Made by a program: the position numbers and the translations under genes | Assembly (NCBI GenBank): GCA_934307065.1 | Contig: CAKRCD010000002.1 | Span: forward strand, 156,962-220,961 | Length of the DNA: 64,000 bases | Source of the DNA: an uncultured Bariatricus sp. | GTDB lineage: Bacteria > Bacillota > Clostridia > Lachnospirales > Lachnospiraceae | Direction of reading: 5' to 3' | The notes under the pieces: model-generated | Told to the model about the DNA's origin: nothing | The model's input: only the letters and a program-made list of their open reading frames with translations | The model's database searches: none | In this document: in pieces, positions 9,444-17,315 of the stretch | How the letters are laid out: the number at the start of each line of letters is the position of its first letter | How positions within the stretch are numbered: position 1 is the first letter of the stretch

Positions 9444-10337
9444 ATGGCAAAAAAAGCAGCAGTAGACACAGCGGCAAAAACAGAAAAAGACGATATTAAA
9501 ACTCCCTTTAAAGAATTTGTCAGAAAATTTAAGAAGCAGAAAACCGCACTTGTTGCGTTAGGCTTTATACTCTTTTTGGTGGTTTTATCTTTTATCAGCT
9601 ATAAGGTAGCACCATATGGAATTAATGAATATGACTATAGTGCCATTATGCAGGGACCGAGTTCTGCACATTGGTTTGGAACAGATGAATTTGGACGTGA
9701 CCTTTTTTCTCGTGTAATCTGCGGTACAAGAATTTCATTGTCTGTCGGTTTGTTCTCCGTAACAATCGGAGCAGTATGCGGTACAATTCTTGGACTTCTG
9801 GGCGGATATTACGGAGGAATCTTAGACTCGATTATCATGAGAGTCTGTGACGTACTTTTTGCATTCCCTGGATTGATTCTGGCAATTGCTATTGTAGCTA
9901 TTTTGGGAAGTGGTCTTGGTAATGTAGTAATCGCAGTTGCAGTATTCAGTACACCGACATTTGCCAGACTGGTACGAAGCGCCACATTATCCTTAAAGGG
10001 CAGCGTATTCGTTCAGGCAGCAAAGAGTCTGGGGGCAAGTGATGCCAGAATTTTATTCCAGCACATTCTGCCGGGAGCAATTCCAAATATTATCGTACAA
10101 TATACAATGTCAATTGGTAACTCCATTTTGACAGCATCAGGTCTTAGTTTCCTGGGAATGGGGGCACAGCCGCCAACACCGGAATGGGGACTGTTATTAA
10201 GTAATGGAAGAAACTATATGATGAACAGTTGGCACATCACATTCTTCCCGGGTCTTGCAATTTTCCTGACCGTATTAAGCTTTAACTTATTAGGCGATGG
10301 TCTTCGTGATGCATTGGACCCGAAATTATCAGATTAA
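9444..10337 (+). CDS. Dipeptide/oligopeptide ABC transporter permease, DppC/OppC type
   Basis: Second permease, 297 aa. A Lys-rich cytoplasmic N-terminus is followed by helix one (TALVALGFILFLVVLSFISY). GTDEFGRDLFSRVICGTRISL is the DppC signature, and the coupling loop reads VQAAKSLGASDARILF. The C-terminus LLGDGLRDALDPKLSD is standard. RBS GGAGG lies 8-12 bases before ATG 9444. It forms the membrane heterodimer with the upstream gene product. Confidence 0.95.
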   Translation: MAKKAAVDTAAKTEKDDIKTPFKEFVRKFKKQKTALVALGFILFLVVLSFISYKVAPYGINEYDYSAIMQGPSSAHWFGTDEFGRDLFSRVICGTRISLSVGLFSVTIGAVCGTILGLLGGYYGGILDSIIMRVCDVLFAFPGLILAIAIVAILGSGLGNVVIAVAVFSTPTFARLVRSATLSLKGSVFVQAAKSLGASDARILFQHILPGAIPNIIVQYTMSIGNSILTASGLSFLGMGAQPPTPEWGLLLSNGRNYMMNSWHITFFPGLAIFLTVLSFNLLGDGLRDALDPKLSD

Positions 10338-10352
10338 GAGAAGAGGAAGTAT

Positions 10353-11342
10353 ATGGACAATAATAATATATTAGAGATAAAAAATATGCACACCTATTTC
10401 TTTACTGATAATGGAACTGTGAAATCAGTTGATGGTGTGGATATAGAATTAAAAAAAGGAGCCACATTGGGGATCGTAGGAGAATCAGGAAGTGGAAAGA
10501 GTGTTACCGCCCTTTCTCTTATGGGTCTCTTAATGGGGACAACAGGTAAAGTCGTAGAAGGAGAAATCTTTTTTGAAGGAAAAGATATTTTAAAATGTTC
10601 TGATGAAGAAAGACGAGAGATGCGTGGACGTGATATCTCGATGATCTTCCAGGAACCTATGACCAGCCTTAACCCGGTAATGAAAATCGGGGACCAGATT
10701 ATGGAAAATATTTTGCTTCATCAGAAAGTATCAAAAGAAGAAGCAAAGAAGATGACGATTGATATTCTGAAAAAGACCGGACTTCCGCGTGTGGAAAAAA
10801 TGGTCGATGAATATCCGTTCCAGCTTTCCGGCGGACAGAGACAGCGTGTTATGATTGCCATGGCTTTGGTTTGCAATCCGAAGATTCTGATTGCAGATGA
10901 ACCAACGACAGCGCTTGACGTTACAATTCAGGCACAGATTCTGGATTTGATGAACCGACTAAAAGATGAAATCGGAACATCCATTTTATTTATCACACAT
11001 GACCTCGGTGTTGTTGCTGAAGTCTGTGATGATGTTGTAGTTATGTATTGTGGACGTGTGGTCGAAAAAGCAAATGTGTATGATTTGTTCGCAAACCCAA
11101 GTCATCCATATACAGAAGGCCTTCTGGCATCCATTCCTAAGATGGGAGTGGAGGTAGATGAACTGGATTCCATTCCGGGAAATGTACCGAATCCAAAGTA
11201 TATGCCAAAGGGATGTAAATTTGCACCTCGTTGTAAGTATGCGACAGACCGTTGCCGCGAAGAAGAACCAGGTTTCTTCGATCTTGGAAACGGACACCAG
11301 AGCAAATGCTGGAGATGCGAGAATGTGAAAGGAGGAAATTAG
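10353..11342 (+). CDS. Peptide ABC transporter ATP-binding protein, DppD/OppD type
   Basis: ATPase subunit of 329 aa. Walker A GESGSGKS, signature LSGGQRQR and Walker B ILIADEPTTALD are intact, and the D-loop/H-loop are seen in FITHDLGVV. The C-terminal oligo_HPY module has the family cysteines (CKFAPRCKYATDRC). It ends one base before the ATG of the next ATPase gene, so the two are co-translated. Confidence 0.95.
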   Translation: MDNNNILEIKNMHTYFFTDNGTVKSVDGVDIELKKGATLGIVGESGSGKSVTALSLMGLLMGTTGKVVEGEIFFEGKDILKCSDEERREMRGRDISMIFQEPMTSLNPVMKIGDQIMENILLHQKVSKEEAKKMTIDILKKTGLPRVEKMVDEYPFQLSGGQRQRVMIAMALVCNPKILIADEPTTALDVTIQAQILDLMNRLKDEIGTSILFITHDLGVVAEVCDDVVVMYCGRVVEKANVYDLFANPSHPYTEGLLASIPKMGVEVDELDSIPGNVPNPKYMPKGCKFAPRCKYATDRCREEEPGFFDLGNGHQSKCWRCENVKGGN

Positions 11343-11343
11343 G

Positions 11344-12327
11344 ATGTCGGATAATATTTTATTAAAAGCCGAAGGTGTAAAAGTGTATTATCCAGTGAAT
11401 AATGGACTCTTTCAGAAACCATCTTATGTAAAGGCCGTTGACGGAGTAGACATTGAAATTCATGAAGGAGAAGTGTTCGGTATCGTTGGGGAATCCGGAT
11501 GTGGAAAATCCACACTTGGAAAAGCAATCTGTAAACTGATTGAACCAACTGATGGAAGCATTGTTTTTGACGGGAAGGAAATTGCCAAACTGAATAATAA
11601 AGAAATGCGTCCAATCCGCAAGGGAATTCAGATGGTATTTCAGGATCCATACGCATCACTGAACCCAAGAATGTCTGTTCACGATATTATTGCAGAACCA
11701 TTGAAGATTCATGGTCTTGCAAAAACAAAGGAAGAAATTGATGCAAGGGTTATCGAACTGATTCAGGAAGTTGGACTGGATGTTTACCATGTAAACCGTT
11801 ATCCACATGAGTTCAGTGGTGGACAGAGACAGCGTATCGGAATTGCAAGAGCACTTGCTGTGCAGCCAAAACTGATTATCGCTGATGAACCGGTATCAGC
11901 TCTTGATGTTTCTATCCAGTCACAGGTGCTGAACCTGATGAATAAACTGAAAAAAGAATACAATCTGACCTATATCTTTGTGGCGCATGATCTGAGCGTT
12001 GTAGAGCATATCAGTGATCGCGTTGGTGTTATGTATCTGGGAAATTTTGTGGAAGTGGCAGATAAGAAAGAATTGTACAAGAATCCATGTCATCCATATA
12101 CACAGGCGCTTCTTTCTGCTGTTCCGATTCCGGATCCTACAGCAAAGAAAGAAAGAATTATACTGGAAGGACATATTCCTTCAGCACTGAATCCGCCAAC
12201 AGGATGTAAATTCCATACAAGATGTCCAAAATGTATGGGTATCTGTAAGGAAAAAGCACCTGAAAGAGTGGAGATTGCACCAGGACATGAGGTATATTGT
12301 CATTTATACAGCCAGCAGCAGAAATAA
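11344..12327 (+). CDS. Peptide ABC transporter ATP-binding protein, DppF/OppF type
   Basis: Last subunit of the second importer, 327 aa. Walker A GESGCGKST, signature SGGQRQR and Walker B LIIADEPVSALD are present, as is the oligo_HPY tail with CKFHTRCPKCMGIC. The RBS (AAAGGAGG) lies inside the end of the upstream gene. A strong terminator follows three bases after the stop, closing the operon. Confidence 0.95.
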   Translation: MSDNILLKAEGVKVYYPVNNGLFQKPSYVKAVDGVDIEIHEGEVFGIVGESGCGKSTLGKAICKLIEPTDGSIVFDGKEIAKLNNKEMRPIRKGIQMVFQDPYASLNPRMSVHDIIAEPLKIHGLAKTKEEIDARVIELIQEVGLDVYHVNRYPHEFSGGQRQRIGIARALAVQPKLIIADEPVSALDVSIQSQVLNLMNKLKKEYNLTYIFVAHDLSVVEHISDRVGVMYLGNFVEVADKKELYKNPCHPYTQALLSAVPIPDPTAKKERIILEGHIPSALNPPTGCKFHTRCPKCMGICKEKAPERVEIAPGHEVYCHLYSQQQK

Positions 12328-12329
12328 AC

Positions 12330-12367
12330 AAAAGTGCAGAAGGGAAGTTATTCCCTTCTGCACTTTT
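12330..12367 (+). terminator. Rho-independent terminator of the second peptide importer operon
   Basis: A 17-bp perfect inverted repeat (AAAAGTGCAGAAGGGAA / TTCCCTTCTGCACTTTT) with a 4-base loop begins directly after the stop of the DppF-type gene. The terminal A and T tracts give activity in the + direction. Confidence 0.92.
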
Positions 12368-12424
12368 GCTACCATGCGTAAAGCAGATAAAAGACAGATG
12401 TATTTTTTATATATTTAAGATATA

Positions 12425-12491
12425 ATGATGCCAGGGTCAAAAGGTCTAAATCCACAGGCATCAGAGTTGGGGCTTTTGACCCCAGCATCAT
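12425..12491. repeat. Dispersed intergenic element, copy A (imperfect 19-bp terminal inverted repeats)
   Basis: The ends ATGATGCCAGGGTCAAAAG (12425-12443) and CTTTTGACCCCAGCATCAT (12473-12491) are inverted repeats matching at 17 of 19 positions, around a 29-base centre. The first 30 bases from 12427 recur at 51251-51280 with a single substitution. Copy A ends about 13 bases before the RBS of the D-aminopeptidase gene, so it would form a hairpin in that gene's leader. A small mobile or REP-like element, or a structured RNA leader, are the options. Confidence 0.7.
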
Positions 12492-12515
12492 ATAATAAGA
12501 GCAGGAGGGAATCAC

Positions 12516-13316
12516 ATGAAACTGTTTATTAGTGCAGACATTGAAGGCTGTACAGGAACGACTTTAGGCGCAGAAACACATAAGACAGAAAGCTGCTATC
12601 AGGCATTCGCAAAGAGAATGACAGAAGAAGTGGTGGCGGTTTGTGAGGCAGCATTGGAAGCAGGTGCAACAGAGATTGTAGTAAAAGACGGGCACGGTGA
12701 TGCTACAAATATCGACGTGATGCAGATGCCAAAGGGAGTTACCTTAATCAGAGGTAAGAGCGGACATCCATATAATATGATGTTTGGTCTGGATGAATCT
12801 TTTGATGGTGTATTCTATGTGGGATATCATTCACCGGCAGGCAGTCCGGAAAGCCCGCTATGTCATACTTCCACGGGAAACACCAATTACATTACATTAA
12901 ATGGAAAGCCTATGAGCGAATTTATGCTGAACAGTTACACCGCAGGCATGATGGGTGTGCCGGTGCTTTTCCTGTCAGGGGATGAAGGAATCTGTAAGCT
13001 GGCACATGATATGGTACCTGAGATTACAACAGTAGCCACCAAATCGGGATGCGGAGGCTCTACAATCAACAAAGACCCACAGACTGTAATTGAAGAACTG
13101 AGATCAAAAGTGAAAGAAGCTCTTTCAAAAGATTTCTCATGTGGTAAAATAGAAATGCCGGATAAGTTTACTTATCTTGCAAATTATAAAGACTTGAAAA
13201 AGGCGTATACGATGTCTTTCTTCCCAGGTGTACATGCGGTAGATGAACGTACAAACTGTGTGGAATCAGACAATTATCACGATATTGTGGTAGCGCATTC
13301 TTTCATTGTTTATTAA
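12516..13316 (+). CDS. M55 family D-aminopeptidase (DppA-like)
   Basis: Zinc-dependent aminopeptidase acting on D-amino-acid-containing peptides in the type family (B. subtilis DppA). Metal ligands fit the family: SADIEG with Asp and Glu at the N-terminus (residues 7-11), KDGHGDATNID with His, and VGYHSPAG. Length is 266 aa, normal for M55. The RBS GGAGGG follows the inverted-repeat element. Its place behind a peptide importer suggests a role in trimming imported D-Ala or D-Asp-containing cell-wall peptides; that role is inferred. Confidence 0.9.
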   Translation: MKLFISADIEGCTGTTLGAETHKTESCYQAFAKRMTEEVVAVCEAALEAGATEIVVKDGHGDATNIDVMQMPKGVTLIRGKSGHPYNMMFGLDESFDGVFYVGYHSPAGSPESPLCHTSTGNTNYITLNGKPMSEFMLNSYTAGMMGVPVLFLSGDEGICKLAHDMVPEITTVATKSGCGGSTINKDPQTVIEELRSKVKEALSKDFSCGKIEMPDKFTYLANYKDLKKAYTMSFFPGVHAVDERTNCVESDNYHDIVVAHSFIVY

Positions 13317-13340
13317 AGAGATAATACGGAGGAAAAGAAA

Positions 13341-14429
13341 ATGGCAGACATTAAACTGATTGAAGAAATTACAAATGCTTTTGGACCAAGTGGATTTGAA
13401 GAAGAAGTTTGTAAAGTGATTAAGAAATTTACAGAAGGATTTGACGTTTCCAATGATGCAATGTGCAACGTATATATGAAGCGTAAAGACTTTTCGGGAA
13501 AGAAGCCGGTTATTCTGTTAGACGCACATACAGATGAATGTGGGTTTATGGTACAGAGCATCCGCGACAATGGTTTATTGAATATCGTAGCTCTTGGCGG
13601 AATCCATCTGACAAATATTCCTGCACATTCTGTCATTGTCAGAAATAACGAAGGAAAGAAAATCAAAGGAATTGTTACTTCAAAACCAGTTCATTTCTTA
13701 AAAGCAAATGAAAGAGGCTGTGACCTTGATATTGAAGATTTAGCAGTAGATGTAGGAGCAAGCAGCAAGGAAGAAGTACTGGAAGTATATGGAATTCATC
13801 CGGGCGATCCGATTATGCCGGATGTTGCGTTCGAGTATCATGAAGAACAGAAAATTTGCTATGGCAAAGCATTTGACAACAGACTCGGCTGCACCTGTAT
13901 TATCGAAACAATGAAAGCACTTGCAAATGACAAGGATTTGGCAGTCGATGTAGTCGGTGGTTTTGCGGCTCAGGAAGAAGTGGGAACTCGTGGAGCAACT
14001 GTGACATCACAGATTATTAAGCCGGACCTGGCAATCGTATTTGAAGGCTCTCCAGCAGATGACTTCTATTATGGAGAAACTTTATCTCAGGGAGCTTTAA
14101 AGAAAGGCGTTCAGATTCGCCGGATGGACGTAAGTTATATTTCAAATCCGGTATTTGCAGCATATGCACATGAAATCGGAGATGAAAAGGGTATCAAATA
14201 TCAGGATGCTGTCAGAAGAGGCGGTGGAACAAATGCCGGAAAAATCAGTTTGGAAAGTAAGGCTGTACCGGTACTGGTTCTTGGAATCCCATCCCGCTAT
14301 GTTCATACACATTATAACTTCTGCGCAATGGATGATATTGATGCAGCAATAAATATGGCTACAGAAGTGATTCGTGGGTTGAATGAGGAACGTATTTATA
14401 AAATCTTAAGAAAAGATATTATGGAATAG
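13341..14429 (+). CDS. M42 family metallopeptidase (glutamyl aminopeptidase/FrvX-like)
   Basis: Cytosolic zinc aminopeptidase of the tetrahedral M42 family, 362 aa. Catalytic motifs are present: DAHTDECGFMV (first metal His and Asp), GKAFDNRLGC (bridging Asp), AAQEEVGTRGA (catalytic Glu pair), FEGSPADD and a C-terminal HTHYN. RBS GGAGG precedes ATG 13341, 25 bases after the M55 gene, so the two are probably one operon that completes peptide breakdown after import. Confidence 0.92.
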   Translation: MADIKLIEEITNAFGPSGFEEEVCKVIKKFTEGFDVSNDAMCNVYMKRKDFSGKKPVILLDAHTDECGFMVQSIRDNGLLNIVALGGIHLTNIPAHSVIVRNNEGKKIKGIVTSKPVHFLKANERGCDLDIEDLAVDVGASSKEEVLEVYGIHPGDPIMPDVAFEYHEEQKICYGKAFDNRLGCTCIIETMKALANDKDLAVDVVGGFAAQEEVGTRGATVTSQIIKPDLAIVFEGSPADDFYYGETLSQGALKKGVQIRRMDVSYISNPVFAAYAHEIGDEKGIKYQDAVRRGGGTNAGKISLESKAVPVLVLGIPSRYVHTHYNFCAMDDIDAAINMATEVIRGLNEERIYKILRKDIME

Positions 14430-14460
14430 TAATAAAATCTTAATATTTATGTACTATAGT

Positions 14461-14499
14461 AAAAGGACAGACGGCTGAAACAGCATGTGTGTCCTTTTT
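14461..14499 (+). terminator. Rho-independent terminator after the M55-M42 operon
   Basis: Stem AAAAGGACA ... TGTCCTTTTT with an inner GCTG-AAA-CAGC helix and a T run. It lies 32 bases after the M42 stop codon. Confidence 0.8.
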
Positions 14500-14595
14500 C
14501 ATTGTGCAGACAATTATTTTCAGCGAAAGAAAGGTGTATCGTGGAAAAGGGGGAATGTATTGAACGGGGAGTTGCGGTAAGTATTCAATGTGGTA

Positions 14596-14624
14596 TTGGA
14601 TATCTGTTTACAATGTGGTATAAT
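14596..14624 (+). promoter_or_regulatory. Sigma-A promoter of the EamA transporter gene
   Basis: TTGGAT (14596-14601) and TATAAT (14619-14624) with a 17-base spacer. Transcription would begin near 14631, which rules out the ATG at 14590 as the start of the downstream gene and supports the GTG at 14659. Confidence 0.65.
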
Positions 14625-14658
14625 GAACACTAATTGTGAGCGAAGTGGAGGAACGAGT

Positions 14659-15513
14659 GTGAGTCAACAGAATAAAGGGAATCTATATATACTTTTGACA
14701 GCTGTTTTATGGTCAACGGGAGGAATTCTTATTAAATACATTCCAGGAAATGCAATGATGATTAATGGTGCAAGGTCTCTGATAGCATTGCTGTTCTTTT
14801 GGATTTGTAAAAGAAGAATTAAGATTAAAGTAAATAAAAAGATATTTGCAGCGGCAATGTGTCTGGTCTTTACAAATCTGCTTTACGTAATTGCCAATAA
14901 ACTTACTACGGCTGCCAATGCGATTGTGTTACAATATACAGCACCGATTTTCGTATTGGTGTGGGACTGCATTTATCAGAAGAGAAAGCCGAAGCCGTAT
15001 CAGTGTGCGGTTGTGGGAATGGCATTTGCAGGAATGATTTTGTTTTTCTTTGACCAGTTGGACGGTGGAAAGCTTTTAGGAAATATTCTGGCAATCTGCG
15101 CGGGATTTTGTTTTTCAGGAGTGTATTTTATTAACTCCCTTCCTGAGGCAAGTAGTGAGGATGCAAGTATGCTGGCTTTCGGCCTGTCATTTCTCGTTGC
15201 GATTCCGTTTATGAAGAATGTTCTTATATTAAATGGAACTGCACTTTTGGCACTTTTGGCACTGGGAATCTTTCAGGTAGGACTTGCTTATGTGTTTTTT
15301 GCTAGAGGAAGCAAACTAACAAGTCCGGTAAATGCCTCTCTTATAGGATTACTGGAGGCCATATTAAATCCAGTATGGGTATTTCTGTTTTATGGGGAGA
15401 AGATGGGAGAGTTTGCTTTTGCAGGTGCAGGGATTATTCTGACAGCAGTAGTGCTTAATATTATTCTTGGCAATGCGGCAGAAAAAATAGAGATGAATTC
15501 GCAATATCAGTAA
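14659..15513 (+). CDS. EamA/DMT superfamily transporter
   Basis: Membrane protein with about ten hydrophobic helices in two EamA repeats, the pattern of drug/metabolite exporters (RhaT/YdcZ-like). Typical features are an N-terminal helix with LLTAVLWSTGGILIK and a second repeat ending in ASLIGLLEAILNPVWVFLFYGE. The start is set at GTG 14659, because GGAGG lies 7 bases before it and a promoter lies downstream of the longer ATG start. Length is 284 aa. The substrate is unknown; amino acids or metabolites are usual for this family. It forms its own transcript. Confidence 0.85.
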   Translation: MSQQNKGNLYILLTAVLWSTGGILIKYIPGNAMMINGARSLIALLFFWICKRRIKIKVNKKIFAAAMCLVFTNLLYVIANKLTTAANAIVLQYTAPIFVLVWDCIYQKRKPKPYQCAVVGMAFAGMILFFFDQLDGGKLLGNILAICAGFCFSGVYFINSLPEASSEDASMLAFGLSFLVAIPFMKNVLILNGTALLALLALGIFQVGLAYVFFARGSKLTSPVNASLIGLLEAILNPVWVFLFYGEKMGEFAFAGAGIILTAVVLNIILGNAAEKIEMNSQYQ

Positions 15514-15601
15514 AAATAAATGTACTTTATGTAGAAAGTGTGATAGAATAAACGGACATGTGACAATATTAATGATGACTTGATTTTTAGAAGGTGAATC
15601 A

Positions 15602-16636
15602 ATGGAAAACAAAAAAAAGTTCCTGTTCAATATCATCTTTCTGATTCTTGTATTCGGAGGAACTCTTTACGGGGTCTTTCATGGGGAAGATTTGGGAGAG
15701 ATAGTGAATATTTTAAAGACCGTGAATCCGCTATGGATAATGGCAGCGGTTGTGTGTGTGGTAATATTTATCTGGGGCGAGTCCATTATTATTTACTACA
15801 TGATGCATACGCTTGGAATTAAATTAAAGAAAAGAACTTGTTTTCTGTTCTCTTCGGTAGGTTTTTTCTTTAGCTGTATTACTCCGTCTGCAACAGGAGG
15901 ACAGCCGGCACAAATCTATTTTATGAAAAAGGAAAAGATTCCGATTCCGGTCTCGACTTTAGTGCTGATGATTGTTACAATTACATACAAACTGGTGTTA
16001 GTTGCAATTGGTGTTCTGCTTACATTGTTTGGTCAGGGATTTATACACACATACCTTTATGATGTTCGTCATGTATTCTATTTGGGAACAGCACTGAATG
16101 TATTCTGTGTGGGAGCCATGCTGGTACTGGTATTTCATCCGGAACTGGCAAGGAAGATTCTGGTAAGAGGTCTTGTAGTGTTGGAAAAGCTACATCTTAT
16201 GAGACACAAGAGTTCCCGGTTGGAGAAGCTGAATGCATCAATGGACCAGTACAGGGCAACTGCAGTGTACTTGAAAGAGCATGTACGTGTGCTGATAGAA
16301 GTGTTTGCAATTACTGTGTTTCAGCGTTTTGCACTTTTCGTTGGTACCTGGTTTGTTTATCGTGCATTCGGATTGTCGGAATATTCAGCATTGGTAATTG
16401 CATTGCTTCAGGGAAGTATTTCTGTATCAGTAGATATGTTGCCGCTTCCGGGTGGAATGGGAATTAGTGAGAAACTGTTCTCCATCATATTTCTACCGAT
16501 TTTCGGTAGTCAGCTATTGCTTCCGGGAATGATATTAAGCCGTGGACTTGGCTATTATACAGAACTTATTATCAGTGCATTATTTACGATTGTAGCAAAT
16601 TTTACTATTGGAAAAAAGAGGGTTAAAAAATGTTAG
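15602..16636 (+). CDS. YbhN/UPF0104-type flippase-like membrane protein (LPG synthase TM region)
   Basis: A 344-aa polytopic protein with 8 or so helices, matching the membrane part of MprF-type proteins (lysylphosphatidylglycerol_TM). Visible family landmarks are SVGFFFSCITPSATGGQPAQ and LLPLPGG-like MLPLPGGMGISE near the C-terminus. It lacks the synthase half of MprF. RBS AGAAGGTG precedes ATG 15602. Its stop overlaps the start of the phosphatidyltransferase gene, which supports a role in phospholipid handling. Function of YbhN-only proteins is not settled. Confidence 0.85.
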   Translation: MENKKKFLFNIIFLILVFGGTLYGVFHGEDLGEIVNILKTVNPLWIMAAVVCVVIFIWGESIIIYYMMHTLGIKLKKRTCFLFSSVGFFFSCITPSATGGQPAQIYFMKKEKIPIPVSTLVLMIVTITYKLVLVAIGVLLTLFGQGFIHTYLYDVRHVFYLGTALNVFCVGAMLVLVFHPELARKILVRGLVVLEKLHLMRHKSSRLEKLNASMDQYRATAVYLKEHVRVLIEVFAITVFQRFALFVGTWFVYRAFGLSEYSALVIALLQGSISVSVDMLPLPGGMGISEKLFSIIFLPIFGSQLLLPGMILSRGLGYYTELIISALFTIVANFTIGKKRVKKC

Positions 16637-17247
16637 GTGTCTATGATTATACTGTGGTTCTTACTTATATCAGTCTTGTGGTGTCCATGAGTGGTATGAT
16701 GTTTTCGGTCAATGGGAAGATTCAATATGCAGTAGTCTGTCTTGCCATTTCCGGTTTATGTGATATGTTTGACGGAAAGATAGCGAGAACCAAAAAGAAC
16801 CGTACAGAAGTGGAAAAGAATTTCGGAATCCAGATTGATTCCCTTTCGGATGTTATTTGTTTTGGTGTAAGTCCGGCAATTCTTTGTTATTGTATGGGAA
16901 TGCGCAGCCGTGTTGGAATTGTTATCCTGATGTTCTATGTGCTTGCAGGACTGATTCGCCTTGCCTGGTTCAACGTGACGGAAGAAGTAAGACAGAGTGA
17001 AACTACAGAAAAGAGAGAATATTATCAGGGTCTTCCGATTACTTCTATGGCAATTGCATTACCGATTATGTTTGCATTGAAGCCATTGTTGGGGAAAGAC
17101 TTTTTCCTGGGACTTCATGTACTTGTGCTTGCGGTTGGTTTATTATTTATTACCAATTTCAAACTCCGCAAGCCAAAGAATGTAACGCTTTCCATTTTGG
17201 TAATTATTGTGGCAGCAGCGGTTCTGCGCATGCTTCATGTGTGGTAA
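16630..17247 (+). CDS. pssA: CDP-alcohol phosphatidyltransferase, probable CDP-diacylglycerol-serine O-phosphatidyltransferase
   Basis: Membrane enzyme that transfers a head group to CDP-diacylglycerol. The CDP-OH-P motif is present as D-MF-DGKIAR followed by G-IQI-D-SLS-D. The interval between AR and G is 12 residues rather than the usual 8, because of an insertion (KKNRTEVEKN). SLSDVICFGVSPA resembles PssA (DSLADVVSFGVAPA), which is why serine is the favoured head group. Length is 205 aa. The gene overlaps the upstream flippase gene by 7 bases. A phosphatidylglycerol-type activity is less likely. Confidence 0.82.
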   Translation: MLGVYDYTVVLTYISLVVSMSGMMFSVNGKIQYAVVCLAISGLCDMFDGKIARTKKNRTEVEKNFGIQIDSLSDVICFGVSPAILCYCMGMRSRVGIVILMFYVLAGLIRLAWFNVTEEVRQSETTEKREYYQGLPITSMAIALPIMFALKPLLGKDFFLGLHVLVLAVGLLFITNFKLRKPKNVTLSILVIIVAAAVLRMLHVW

Positions 17248-17315
17248 AATACATAATGATTGAAAATACATATTGTAAAAGTTAAGCTATAACTAATATA
17301 TATAAAGACGAGTTC

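Noticed and set aside
14590..14658. Longer start of the EamA transporter at ATG 14590
   Set aside because: A promoter with predicted start near 14631 lies downstream of it, and the extra residues do not resemble the family.
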